DNA of 29,849 nucleotides from assembly GCA_031283025.1 (NCBI GenBank), contig JAITCP010000082.1, positions 1-29,849 of the forward strand. The letters run 5' to 3'. Position numbers and translations under genes: made by a program. This DNA comes from Spirochaetaceae bacterium. Lineage in GTDB: Bacteria; Spirochaetota; Spirochaetia; Treponematales; Breznakiellaceae. The notes below the pieces were generated by a model. That model did no database searches. It had not been told where the DNA came from and saw nothing but the letters and a program-made list of their open reading frames with translations. This document shows, piece by piece, positions 10,001-19,300 of the stretch. Within the stretch, counting starts at the first letter, position 1, and each line of letters opens with the position of its first letter.

Positions 10001-10214
10001 TCTTGAACGGTTCCGCCCTGTTTTAACAACCGCCCTGACGACGGCGGTTGCCCTGCTTCCTTTGGTGATAAGCCCGTTGGGGGCAAAGGAACATTCCATG
10101 GCCGCGGCAATGCTTGGGGGCGTTACCGCTTCAACAGCCCTTACACTCTTCGCACTGCCGCCGGTACTGATCCGTTTTTTGCAATACAGAAAACGTAAAG
10201 CGGAGGCGTCATGA
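7038..10214 (+). CDS. RND-family inner-membrane efflux transporter (first of tandem pair)
   Basis: A 1058-residue RND transporter of the AcrB/HAE type, full length for the family. It has the N-terminal 'CVRRPVSVLMFLAALLLGG' helix, 'YPGLGAEDIRSCVTIPVEDAL' opening of the first porter domain, and two repeats of one plus five membrane helices, the second set beginning near FRVLGITVLF. In transmembrane helix 4 the usual Asp-Asp pair is Asp414-Thr415 (GLVSDTSVIILD). In helix 10 the AcrB Lys940 position is Asn961 (GLSVNSGMVL). In helix 11 the RFRPVL motif keeps Arg993. A long charged cytoplasmic loop (about residues 513-560) lies between the halves. The gene starts 9 bases after the Ig-like lipoprotein gene and ends in ATGA overlap with the second RND gene. 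Substrate unknown. Confidence 0.93.
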   Translation: MKGLIDLCVRRPVSVLMFLAALLLGGFFSFSTLPLQRLPEFPFPRVTVETLYPGLGAEDIRSCVTIPVEDALSSVKGLERMRSVSRDGASLTVLDFRWGVDGGAASVLVREAIDAVYPSLPEGASKPAVVPGDPDEAAQLIVAIRSPLGGAFARNLAGYEVRSLLRRVDGVGAILLSGGEREELAIKVDIPRSLSRGLPPAVLAEILSAETANIPAGNAREGDKELVVVSQGRPVTEAELGSIIFPSQNGSFVIGDIGFLNRTAAKKESLFIASINAPDKNDGSNGTVSVGEYAALEIFRRPGADPVKLSRDIRKAVEEASVSFGRDAEIRIVYDDAASVIPGLQKLFVSVIFGTAAVMAVLYLTLRSVRYSILAGLSLPLSMAASLVVLGALGRTLNNMSLSGIALGIGLVSDTSVIILDLLHQSFGKKENRVSLRLEAAKPSYTELGAKAASVAASSFGGTATTAVVFIPVVFLPGPLGSLFGDLSISLVVSILTGWLYAQFALPSLFGLFFFSKKSGSAKDRSFIAKIMQKQNDAEKHKTDAQRNKKTGDFLSANHYAPLLLNCLHKPFRVLGITVLFCAAGLALLLTRPMGFVSADAALEIEAVLNFPPGTTMESVAAQASVAGERLASLPNIISVFGRAGSEEEDTARRSDPDYRKETFCFRCILNPAYQSDVTLSSVNSLLENQPYEALARFPQDKTEKILGLSSSSTIAVKGRNRDEAERRAAEAENFIRQSGYAAAVTLHPAGSRPEIRVLPDREALAHAGLSAVEIARAFYAAAEGMEAGELELEGKPLTMKVSAMEMPELERLPVALSRSGPVFAGSVARIEHREAAAAMARLDRSDALYVEAAPHTGSEKTLAAFLTSLCAREKESGITRADESAFTRYRASLILTIVLVLILLYLTMGAEFESFILPLVLMLAIPFSLAGAGPALFFCGAFLDSSSVLAMMVLFGLSVNSGMVLYELAAEKTALGYHAKEAVYDAALERFRPVLTTALTTAVALLPLVISPLGAKEHSMAAAMLGGVTASTALTLFALPPVLIRFLQYRKRKAEAS

Positions 10215-13200
10215 CGGGGAAACCAAAAAGGGCCCTCTGCATAATCCTTGGCCTTTGCACGGCGGCGTTCTTTATTATTGAAGTGTGGGGGAAAAATACT
10301 CAGGCGGCTCAAAGCGCGGCGGATGAAACCTTTACCGTTACCCAGCGTTTTTACGGAGTTGACGCGGCGGAAATGGAACGGATTGCCGCCATTCCCCTGG
10401 AAGATGCGTTGTCCGGCATACGCGGCATCCGGCGCATTGCCAGTTCAAGTGAAAACGGCAAAGCCAGGGTAAGAGCTTTTTTTGAAGGAAGGGAACAGGG
10501 CCGTTATGAGGCGGTCCGTGAAGCGGCCCAACGGGTATATGAATCACTCCCCTCCTCCGCCCAGCGCCCGGAGATTAGTTCTTCAGGCGATTCCCGCGTT
10601 CCGGTCTGGACAGCCGCCGTTACTTCCCGCGTTAATGCCGGAACGATTCTGGAAAAAGCGGTAAAGCCCGCGCTGGAAGGGCTTCCCGGAGCCGGGGAAG
10701 TTGAAATCTCCGGCGCCGGCCTTACGGAAATTGTGATCACCCTAAAAAGTGAGGAAGCCGCCGCACGAAAAATAGATGTTCAGGATATTGCCGCCGTACT
10801 GGCGTACAACGACGTGCTGCTGCCCGGCGGCTCCGTACGGAAGAACCGCCTGGAAATTCCCGTCATTGTTGACGGCCGTTATGACTGTTCCATAGAAACC
10901 GCTTCTACAGGCATAGAAGAATTGCGCCATGCTTTGATCCCCATTCAGGATAATTCCGGCGGAAGGAGTTTTGCCCGTCTTGCCGATATTGCACAAGTCA
11001 GCGAACAGGAACGGGACTATGAAAGCCGTTCCCGCCTTGACGGAAAAAAAGCGGCCCTTATTGCCGTGATGGGAAGCGGCAGCGCTGATTTGATTAAACT
11101 TTCCGCCCGGATTAAAGAAGAATTGGCGCAATTCCCCGAACTTGAATGTACCGTTCTTTCAGACCGGGGCGAGGAGGAACGAAGGGCCCGCTCATCCGTT
11201 CTGGGAGCAGCCCTGCAAGGTTCGTGTATGGTAGCCCTTCTCTGCGCTTTTGTTTGTTTCAGAAAACCGGATTCTTCTTTAGGAGTTCCTAAATCTCCGC
11301 TACAAAAAATTTTACTGTGCCTTGACAACAGAAACAGCCTGCGCATGGCCATGATCTGTTCATTAACCGTCCCCCTGGTGATCTTTTTTTCCGCCGCACT
11401 GCTCATACTCCTGGGGTTTTCCCTGGACAAGCTCGTACTTGCAGGAATTGCTGTCGGAGTGGGGGCCGCGGTTGACGCCGCAATACTTTGTGCCGAGTAT
11501 TTCCGTTCCTGTAAAACTATTGAAGAAGGAAGAACCGCCATGGAAGCGCTACGGTTCCCCCTCGCGTCCGGCGCCATTACGACGGTGATCGCCCTGCTGC
11601 CCCTGATGACCCGGAAAGAATCAGGGATAAATTCGGTCGCATGGTCTATTGCTTCCGTCAATAGCATCGCCATGCTTCTTTCCCTTACCCTTCTGCCGCC
11701 TCTTTTTCTATGGGGCTGTCCTATAGAAGCTAAATGGAAAGCGCCGGATTATTCTTTCAATGCACGGTTAAACGCTTTTCCGTTTACCGGCGCCGTTCTT
11801 TTTCTTAACCGCCTGCGCCGTTTCTACCGCCGTTCCCTGGCGTTGCTTCTGCGGCTATTATTTCCCAAACGAATTTTTGTCGCGGTCTTTTGGCTTATGT
11901 TGGGAGTTCTGGGCATTACAGCGCTTTGCCTGAACGGGGCGGACGCGCGGCAGGAAAGCTCGGAAGACTCGATCTACGCCCAGGTTGAATTTGACGGCGG
12001 ACTTCATTCGGAGGAGGTTGACAAGTTATTGTCCGCATACAGCGTTGAACTAAAAAAACATTCAGGAATTAAAAACATCCAAAGCATTGCAAGAACCAGC
12101 GGCGGATCAGTGTTAATCAGCTTTAATCCTGACATGGTAAACAGCGGCACGGTAAGGAATTTGATGCGGAGTACTTCCGTTCCCGGCGGTTTTGTTTATG
12201 TCATGGAATCATCCGCGGAAGAAAGAAGCTGGCGGATTAGAATTTCCGGTGATGAAGAAAAACGCTGCAGGGAACTGGCCGCGGAACTCGCCCGGATATG
12301 CGCAAGCCTCCCTGAGGTTTATGAAACCGTTTTTAATTTTAAGGAAGGAAGCCCTCATCTTAATTTACTGGCGGAACGCGAACGGCTTGCCCTTAACGGT
12401 TTGTCCTATGGCGCTGTCGGACAGGCAATGCGGGGCAATATTCACGGGCCTGTGGCATACAAACGCATCAACGGAGGCGGAGAAACCGACGTCCGCATCC
12501 GCGGAGGGGATGAGCCAAAAAACCGGAAAGAAGTGCTCAATATGTTTATAAAAGGGGAAACATATCCGTTTAGTCTGGGTTCCGTCGTCAGGGCGGAAAG
12601 CGGCACGGAAGCGTCATCAATTCAGCGGGAAGACAGGAGGCGAGGCGCGGCAATTTCAATCCGCACTGCCCCCATTGACCCCAGAAAATTAAAGGCCGGA
12701 ATAATGCAAAATGTTCTGTCCGCATTGGAATTGCCGCCCGGTTATACCGTTGAGTTTGATCCTGAAGCGATAAAAGCCGCCGAAAAAGTCAGCGCCCAGG
12801 GGTTCTTATTTATTCTCGCCCTGCTTTTCTGTTATATGTTACTTGCCGCTTTTAAGGAATCTTTTACCTTTCCCCTGGCTGTTCTTGCCGTCGTGCCGCC
12901 CTCCCTTTCAATTCCGGCGATTTGCATCGCCCTGCGCGGACAACCCCTTAACGCGGTATCGGCGGCGGCTTTTGTGGCGGTTTCGGGAATTGCGGTAAAC
13001 GCGGCGGCCCTTGCCGCCGATGCCCTTCAACACGAAAAGCCCTGTCCCTCTTCCTGCTACCGCGTGTTCCGCCGCCGCCTTCCGGTACTGGCGGCAACGA
13101 CGTTAACCACTGCGGCAGGAGCCGTACCGTTTCTGTTTATCAAAAGTAACGCTGCCATGATTGTAAAAACTCTGTCAATGGTCAGCGCCCTGGGAGTGGC

Positions 13201-13297
13201 CGTATCCGCCCTATGCGCCATTACCCTTATTCCGGCGCTGACGGCAATTTTCCCCGGGCTGTTACAGCCCTATCACAAAAAAATACCAATCTCTTAA
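10211..13297 (+). CDS. divergent RND-family transporter (second of tandem pair)
   Basis: A 1028-residue RND protein paralogous to its upstream neighbour but less canonical. The N-terminal helix lacks the usual RPV motif. The porter domain still begins with an 'IPLEDALSGIRGIRRIASSSENG' segment. Helix 4 reads GVGAAVDAAILCAEY, so only Asp422 of the Asp-Asp pair remains (the next residue is Ala423). Helix 10 has Asn930 where AcrB has Lys940. In helix 11 RRRLPVL puts Leu957 at the AcrB Arg971 position, with Arg956 one residue earlier. It is probably cotranslated with the first pump (ATGA; GGAGG at 10202-10206) and may form a mixed trimer with it, as MdtB and MdtC do. It could alternatively be a poorly coupled or structural subunit. 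Confidence 0.9.
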   Translation: MTGKPKRALCIILGLCTAAFFIIEVWGKNTQAAQSAADETFTVTQRFYGVDAAEMERIAAIPLEDALSGIRGIRRIASSSENGKARVRAFFEGREQGRYEAVREAAQRVYESLPSSAQRPEISSSGDSRVPVWTAAVTSRVNAGTILEKAVKPALEGLPGAGEVEISGAGLTEIVITLKSEEAAARKIDVQDIAAVLAYNDVLLPGGSVRKNRLEIPVIVDGRYDCSIETASTGIEELRHALIPIQDNSGGRSFARLADIAQVSEQERDYESRSRLDGKKAALIAVMGSGSADLIKLSARIKEELAQFPELECTVLSDRGEEERRARSSVLGAALQGSCMVALLCAFVCFRKPDSSLGVPKSPLQKILLCLDNRNSLRMAMICSLTVPLVIFFSAALLILLGFSLDKLVLAGIAVGVGAAVDAAILCAEYFRSCKTIEEGRTAMEALRFPLASGAITTVIALLPLMTRKESGINSVAWSIASVNSIAMLLSLTLLPPLFLWGCPIEAKWKAPDYSFNARLNAFPFTGAVLFLNRLRRFYRRSLALLLRLLFPKRIFVAVFWLMLGVLGITALCLNGADARQESSEDSIYAQVEFDGGLHSEEVDKLLSAYSVELKKHSGIKNIQSIARTSGGSVLISFNPDMVNSGTVRNLMRSTSVPGGFVYVMESSAEERSWRIRISGDEEKRCRELAAELARICASLPEVYETVFNFKEGSPHLNLLAERERLALNGLSYGAVGQAMRGNIHGPVAYKRINGGGETDVRIRGGDEPKNRKEVLNMFIKGETYPFSLGSVVRAESGTEASSIQREDRRRGAAISIRTAPIDPRKLKAGIMQNVLSALELPPGYTVEFDPEAIKAAEKVSAQGFLFILALLFCYMLLAAFKESFTFPLAVLAVVPPSLSIPAICIALRGQPLNAVSAAAFVAVSGIAVNAAALAADALQHEKPCPSSCYRVFRRRLPVLAATTLTTAAGAVPFLFIKSNAAMIVKTLSMVSALGVAVSALCAITLIPALTAIFPGLLQPYHKKIPIS

Positions 13298-13374
13298 TGT
13301 AAACATTTTTTTCACTATCTGCGTGGGTAAGAAGTCCGCGTTGCGGACAGCATTAATTAATTGAGAGGCCTTTT
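13295..13374 (+). other. short gap between the RND operon and the giant gene
   Basis: This 77-base gap has a small perfect hairpin at 13334-13348 (GTCCGC, loop GTT, GCGGAC) with no T-run after it, and a weak AATG/CATT stem running into seven T residues at 13306-13312. I see no convincing promoter. A GAGAGG (13363-13368) lies 6 bases before the giant gene's ATG. The hairpin could stabilise the mRNA end or reduce read-through, so the giant gene may be partly cotranscribed with the exporter genes. Confidence 0.4.
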
Positions 13375-16300
13375 ATGGCTGCAAAATTTCTTACGCGGTT
13401 CCTCCTTGGAGTCGCGCTCTTATCAATTACCGGAAACCTTTTCGCCCAAAATATGCCCGGATTAAAGGGGTTTGATGAAAAGGTTTTTGAGTACCACTTT
13501 GACCGCGCTGACCGCGAACTGGATCCGTCATCATGGATGCGGGAAGCCCGGCAGGGAATCGCTCTTGCCGTTGCCGGTTGGGAGCGGCAGGCTGTTGATT
13601 TGTATACCGATCCCCAATTCAGGTTAGAGGCCGGACGGGAACTTGCCCGTTGGTCAGAAGAAGAATTGGAAAAACGTTATACACAATGGCTGTTCAAGCG
13701 TTTTTTTGGTGAATACGCGGGTTCTATGACAAAACTGCTGGATCATGCCGTGGAAGAGGCAAACCTTTTATATGCCTACCACACCGATTCTGAAGGGAAT
13801 ATTGTCTACGGAGAAACAGGCGCGCCGGAGATCATCCGCCCTTCCGAAGGACGCAGTGTAGAAGCGGACAGGAAACTTTGGAATCATCTGGTTGGTTTTA
13901 CCGGGAAGGAGGAATTGAAAAAGTACCAACTTACCGTAACCGCATCCATTCCGGAATTACTTTCTTTTATAGATGAAACCAATCGTTCACGGTTTGAAGA
14001 GCAGTTTGCAGGAATATTTGCCCAAACTGTTCTAAGCCGGCAGGCGGAATTTGAAGCGCTTCTTGCACGGGAAGAGCGGCTTTTTGTCGCACGGCGTACC
14101 GGCGACCTTTTGAGCCTGCGAAAGCAAAGTGAAAACCAAAGCGCCAAGATGTTAGTATCACAATTAATCCGTGAAGCGGAAAGCAGTTGTGCCGCCGGTA
14201 TTGCACTACTGGAAGAAAAGATAGAAGCCGCCCATGCCGGTTCCGGTGATCTTGCCCTGGCCGGGGAAGAATGGCTTGCGGTTTTTCAGGAACAGTTTGG
14301 CAGGGGCCTTAAAGCGTGGGCGGATGCGGAAGAACACTTTCTTGTCCGCCGCATGGAATGGGAACGGGATTCAAGTGATCGTTACTTTGAAGGGGAAGAA
14401 ATATGGAAAACAGCTTTTGCCGAACTGGAAAAAGAACGCATGGCATGGGAAGAAAAATCACGCGAACTTTTTACCGCCGGTGAACAGCTTTTTATTGACG
14501 CTTCAGAAAAACTTAATATTGCCATATATGAAGCCAGGGAAGAATTCAAAAAAGATGCCGCACTCAGGGTCTATAGCGGCTGTGACAGGGCAAAAGCCTG
14601 GGTTGATATGTACATTACCTGCGCTTCTGTATTAACCGAAGCAAAAACAAATATTAATTTCTGGCTGCCCCGTTTTGTACCCGATGTTCCTGCGAATGTT
14701 TCGGAGAACGGAACTCTTGAAACCTGGGTAAATAAAACAATGTTGGAAAATTCATTAACAGATACTCAGATAATTGCCGGAAATGAACTAATCCGCTGGG
14801 CGGGTATTTATACCCAATACAAGACAAAAGCTGTTGAATCGCTGGAAATTCTCGAAATGGAATTCGGCCTAATGCTTGGAATGGACAAGAACGCCCTGAA
14901 CACCGTACTTGATTTTGACAGTGAAGAATTTTTTCTTGACGAGTACCAAACAGAACTCCTGCGCGCCAAGGTTATAGCCGCATATTGGGAACAACGCTTT
15001 GCCATAGCGGAAGCCGTATCAAAATATGCGGAAGACTTGAGCGCGGGGCGCATGACTGAAGCAGAAAGCCTTATTGAATGGCGCAACGCAAAAACCCGCT
15101 ATGAAGCAGCCCTGACCGCTTATGCGGATAGTCAAGATAAGTTAAAAACTGCGGGAAATGATCTTGCAGCGGCTCAGACAGAACTTAAAAATATTGCGGC
15201 CCAACTTGCTGTTGAAGAAAAGAATCTTGATAAGCTAAGTAAAGATTACGCATTGCAAATAACCGCCTACCAGTCTAATCTGAGGGATCCTTTTTTAATT
15301 GAATTGGCTTCCTGTTACAGATCATTAATGGAACTCTCAGAAAACCGTACCCAGGATTCCGCTTATTACACGGCATACCTTAAAGCTGAAATTAAATACA
15401 TGGAAGAACATATTTTAATTGACGGTTGGAATTTACTTGAAAATATTGTTGATCCGAATATCAACCCGGAAATCGATCCTGAATTAAAGCGGCTTCAGTT
15501 ATCCTTTTTATGTTCCTTTTCTTCACTTGATTGGTATTATGCCGTGACCGGTAAGGAAGAAACGACAGATGACAGAAAAGCGCTGGAAGCGGAAGGATTA
15601 TTAAACCGCCTTAAGCGGGAAGTGGAAGAAGAAGCCGTTCAAAAAGAAGATATTGAAGAATTTGATGAAGAATTTGATGAAGAATTAGCGGAAATCAAAA
15701 CATCAATTGGTACGGCACAACAACGGCTTTCTGTCTATCGTGATTTAATCTTCTATGCGCCCGGCCTTCAGAAAGAGGCTGCTGAATATGCCTGGCGTTC
15801 CCTGAACAATGTATATATGGAATTCGGTATTGATGTTCCTTCAGGAGTCTTACCTGATATAACTTCTCTTACAGATCAGCTTCTAAAATACAGTTTAGAA
15901 AAGGAATTAAGCCCCGGAATTGTTATTGCTTCATTTCTTACAAAAATTGACGTTGTAACCGAAACGCTTCCGATAATGCTTGATACGGAATTTTCTGTCT
16001 GGGAAGAAGCTCTTATTAATTATTTGGCCGTAAAGGTTTTGTATCGGGGCATAACTGTAACGGAAGATATAAACCTTACTTTTGAGAAATATCAGTCTCT
16101 GTTCGACGATATTTCTGCCAGAATTGAAGATGGAAATATTTCTGAATCTGACATTTTAGAATTTTCTATATATCAGTATCTGCTTGAATTCCTGATTAAA
16201 CATGACGATTCAAAAAAAGCATTTGAAGATGAATTGAACAAAGACAGTGAACACTGGAGGATGTACGTAAGTAGCCCTTATTTTGATGATTATACGATGA

Positions 16301-19300
16301 AAAATCCTTTAGGTTTAAGCGCTGCAATAGCCGGAGATCCGGAAAGTTCTTTATCATTCAAAGGCGCTTTGTCACGGGAAGAAGGCCTATTTGCTGACGC
16401 CTATGAAGAAGCGTTGGAAGCAAACCGCAGAATGTCCGCAGCGCTTGAAATATTCCTAAACAGCGGCATATCTCAACGCCAAACGGAATTTGTTTCAGCC
16501 GTTGAATCTTTTCTGTCCAGCCCTGAAAAATTCCGGGATTATGCAATTAATGAAAACGAATACAATATGGCATCTTATTTATATCAGGATGAAAAGGAAA
16601 AATTGCATAACAATATGCTTATTGAATATTCGCTCAAGAAAGACATTGCCGGTTTGGGATGGAAATATTTTGCCCCAATGCCTTCAGAACAAGAATCTCT
16701 TGATTTGCTTAAAAGTTTATCAATGGTAATTGAGCAAACAAGAAATAATCATGACGATATTCTTAAAGAGTATAAAAATAAGGCCGCTATTTTTGCCGAA
16801 GCCGGCGATTCTTATGAATCATTGTATATGAATACAAAAAAAATGTTTTCTTATCTGGATGCTGCAAGAATTGAATATGAAAAGCAGGATGCTATTCAAC
16901 GCTGGGCAGGAACAAGTTATTTGAGCAAAGGCTCTGAATTACCGGATGACCTTCAATATTACAGGGAACCGTCGGAGGAATTGGATTATACCCGTGAACG
17001 GAATGACCGGGCTCAAATTGCCCTGGCGGCATTACAGGACATTTACAATAACGGTGAAACAAGCCGTGAATTTGCTGATACCGGGTATATGCAATTATAT
17101 AAAGAGTACCGTGAAAGCTTTTCAGCAATGTTTCTTGCGTTAAAAGCAATAACGGAATATTCCGTTGATTTACAGGTTGAACAGCAAAGAAATTTGGAAT
17201 TATACGCCGCATTGTCTTCCAACACTTATGAATTTTGGCCGGAATTGTATTCCTTTCATTACGATAATTATGAAACTCCGCAATTTTCTGATATTTCGTG
17301 GCTTGATTATATTTACATTACTGAATCGGGCGGGCTGGGGATTTTACGTAACAAAAATTCATTTGGCATTGAGCAGGTAACCCAGGATGAGGCGGTTAAA
17401 CTTTCCGAATATTTTAACCCTGTCTCTTTTTACGGTGATGGAACAAGCCAAATGTCGGAATTTGAAACCTTTTTAGATTCCTGGTCTGCAAGAATGGACA
17501 CTTATAATCTTGGTAATATGAATAACTATCAAAATTGGGGGCTTGCTCTTGATTATGTGATAAGGAAACTTGCGGAAAATAATCCGGCTATCGGGCAAAA
17601 AATGGGAATCTATATTCCACCGGACTCACAAATAGATGAGTTACACCTGATAGAATTTCTGGCTAAATATGCTAATATAAAAAATCCGGCAATTGGAACA
17701 ACAATCGGAATCTTTGGAGCGGCGGAAATGGGGTCAGACGGACAGCTTAAACTTAACGGTAATACGCTTGAAAATGATATTTCTTTTTATCACCAATATT
17801 ATCTGCCTAATGGTCAATTACAAGCATGGAATAGTTTAAGCAATCAACAAAAAGAAGACCTTGAATTTCTTGCCGTCATGATTTTAAACGGAGGAGGCGG
17901 TGAAGGTTCTAAAGGATTCACTAATGTAACTAAATACCATGAATTGGATTTATTAAAGAATAATGCGGATTCGTATGTATATACTGTCAATCTGCTTTTT
18001 ACAAAAAAAACAGCTTACAGATACCCTTACATATTTGATCATAGTGGATTGAACCAGGTACGTAATGCAGCGGGTAACAGAAGAGCCGCCTACTACAATT
18101 TGATTAATTCCGAAAAATCCTTATTCTCACAATTTATCTCTAAATCTAAATCAGACCTTGAAGCATATAAAGAATCCTGTGATAGATTGGTTTTTCTATG
18201 TCAAAAACAGGAAGAGGGAATTGATTGGACCAATATAGAAGAGATTCTTTGCTTAATAGAAGCGATTGATAAATCGGAAATAGATGCATTAGAAAACCAA
18301 TGGGAAAAAATGATTGAACAACAGCAAAATTCCGGCGGTAACATACTGTATACAAGCATTGGTTCGGCGCTTAATGCCCTTTATATCTGGAGTTATAGAA
18401 CCAGAACCGCCCTTGAACAAAATTTTGAATTCGCATATTTTACTAATGAACAAAACCGCATAGAGCATCAGAATGAATACAGGAAAACCCTGGATACATA
18501 TATCAACGGTGAATGTTCAATCGCAGATTTACGTAATGCCGCTGAACTTACCTTTGGGCCGGAAACGGCTGCAATAAAAAATCATCTTTATAATCTGGGA
18601 ACGGCATTACTTTCTGATTTGAAAACAATTAATACAAACCATGATATATATTTGCAGCCGTACAGGGTCCTAGGTGAGCAATATATTTCACTGATAGAAC
18701 AGGCTTATAATACCCGTTATGGTGCGGAATTATCCGCAAGAGAGACAGAATGGAATGAACAATTAAAAGATTTGAACAAAAAAAAGGCCGCATGGCAGGA
18801 AGCTTCCGGCCTTATTCTTGCCCGCGGAAGGCAGGACTGGATAAACGGTTATGAATCTATGCAGGCTGCATTTTCAAAATGGAAACAGGATTTTCAAGAT
18901 CAATACACAGCAGTTGACACTGCCTGGAATGCCGCATACCTGGAAAGCCTGCAGGGCAAGGAACTGTGGATAAATCAGGCAATGATTGCTTCAAATGACG
19001 CGTTTAACAATAGTTTGCTCACGTTGCTCGGTTCGGATGCCGAATCGGAAAGCCGTAAACTTGACATTTTTATGCCGTCATCATTACCCGGTTCCGGAGC
19101 TGCGGAAGAAGCCGCTTTGGTTCTGCAAAAGGTTCTGGATTCCGCCGGAATAGCCAGCCTTTTCAACGCTGCTAATTCCATAACAGGAAGCGTGAACACT
19201 GCTTTAACCACAACACGAAGAGGCGTTTCCGGACTTGGAGTTTGGAATTCAGCTCAGGCTCAGGCAATAGCAAAAGAATCAGCCTGGAACAGTACCAATG

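Noticed and set aside
13295..13312. AATG/CATT stem running into seven T residues as an RND operon terminator
   Set aside because: The stem is only four weak pairs and overlaps the stop codon, so it is unlikely to end transcription alone.
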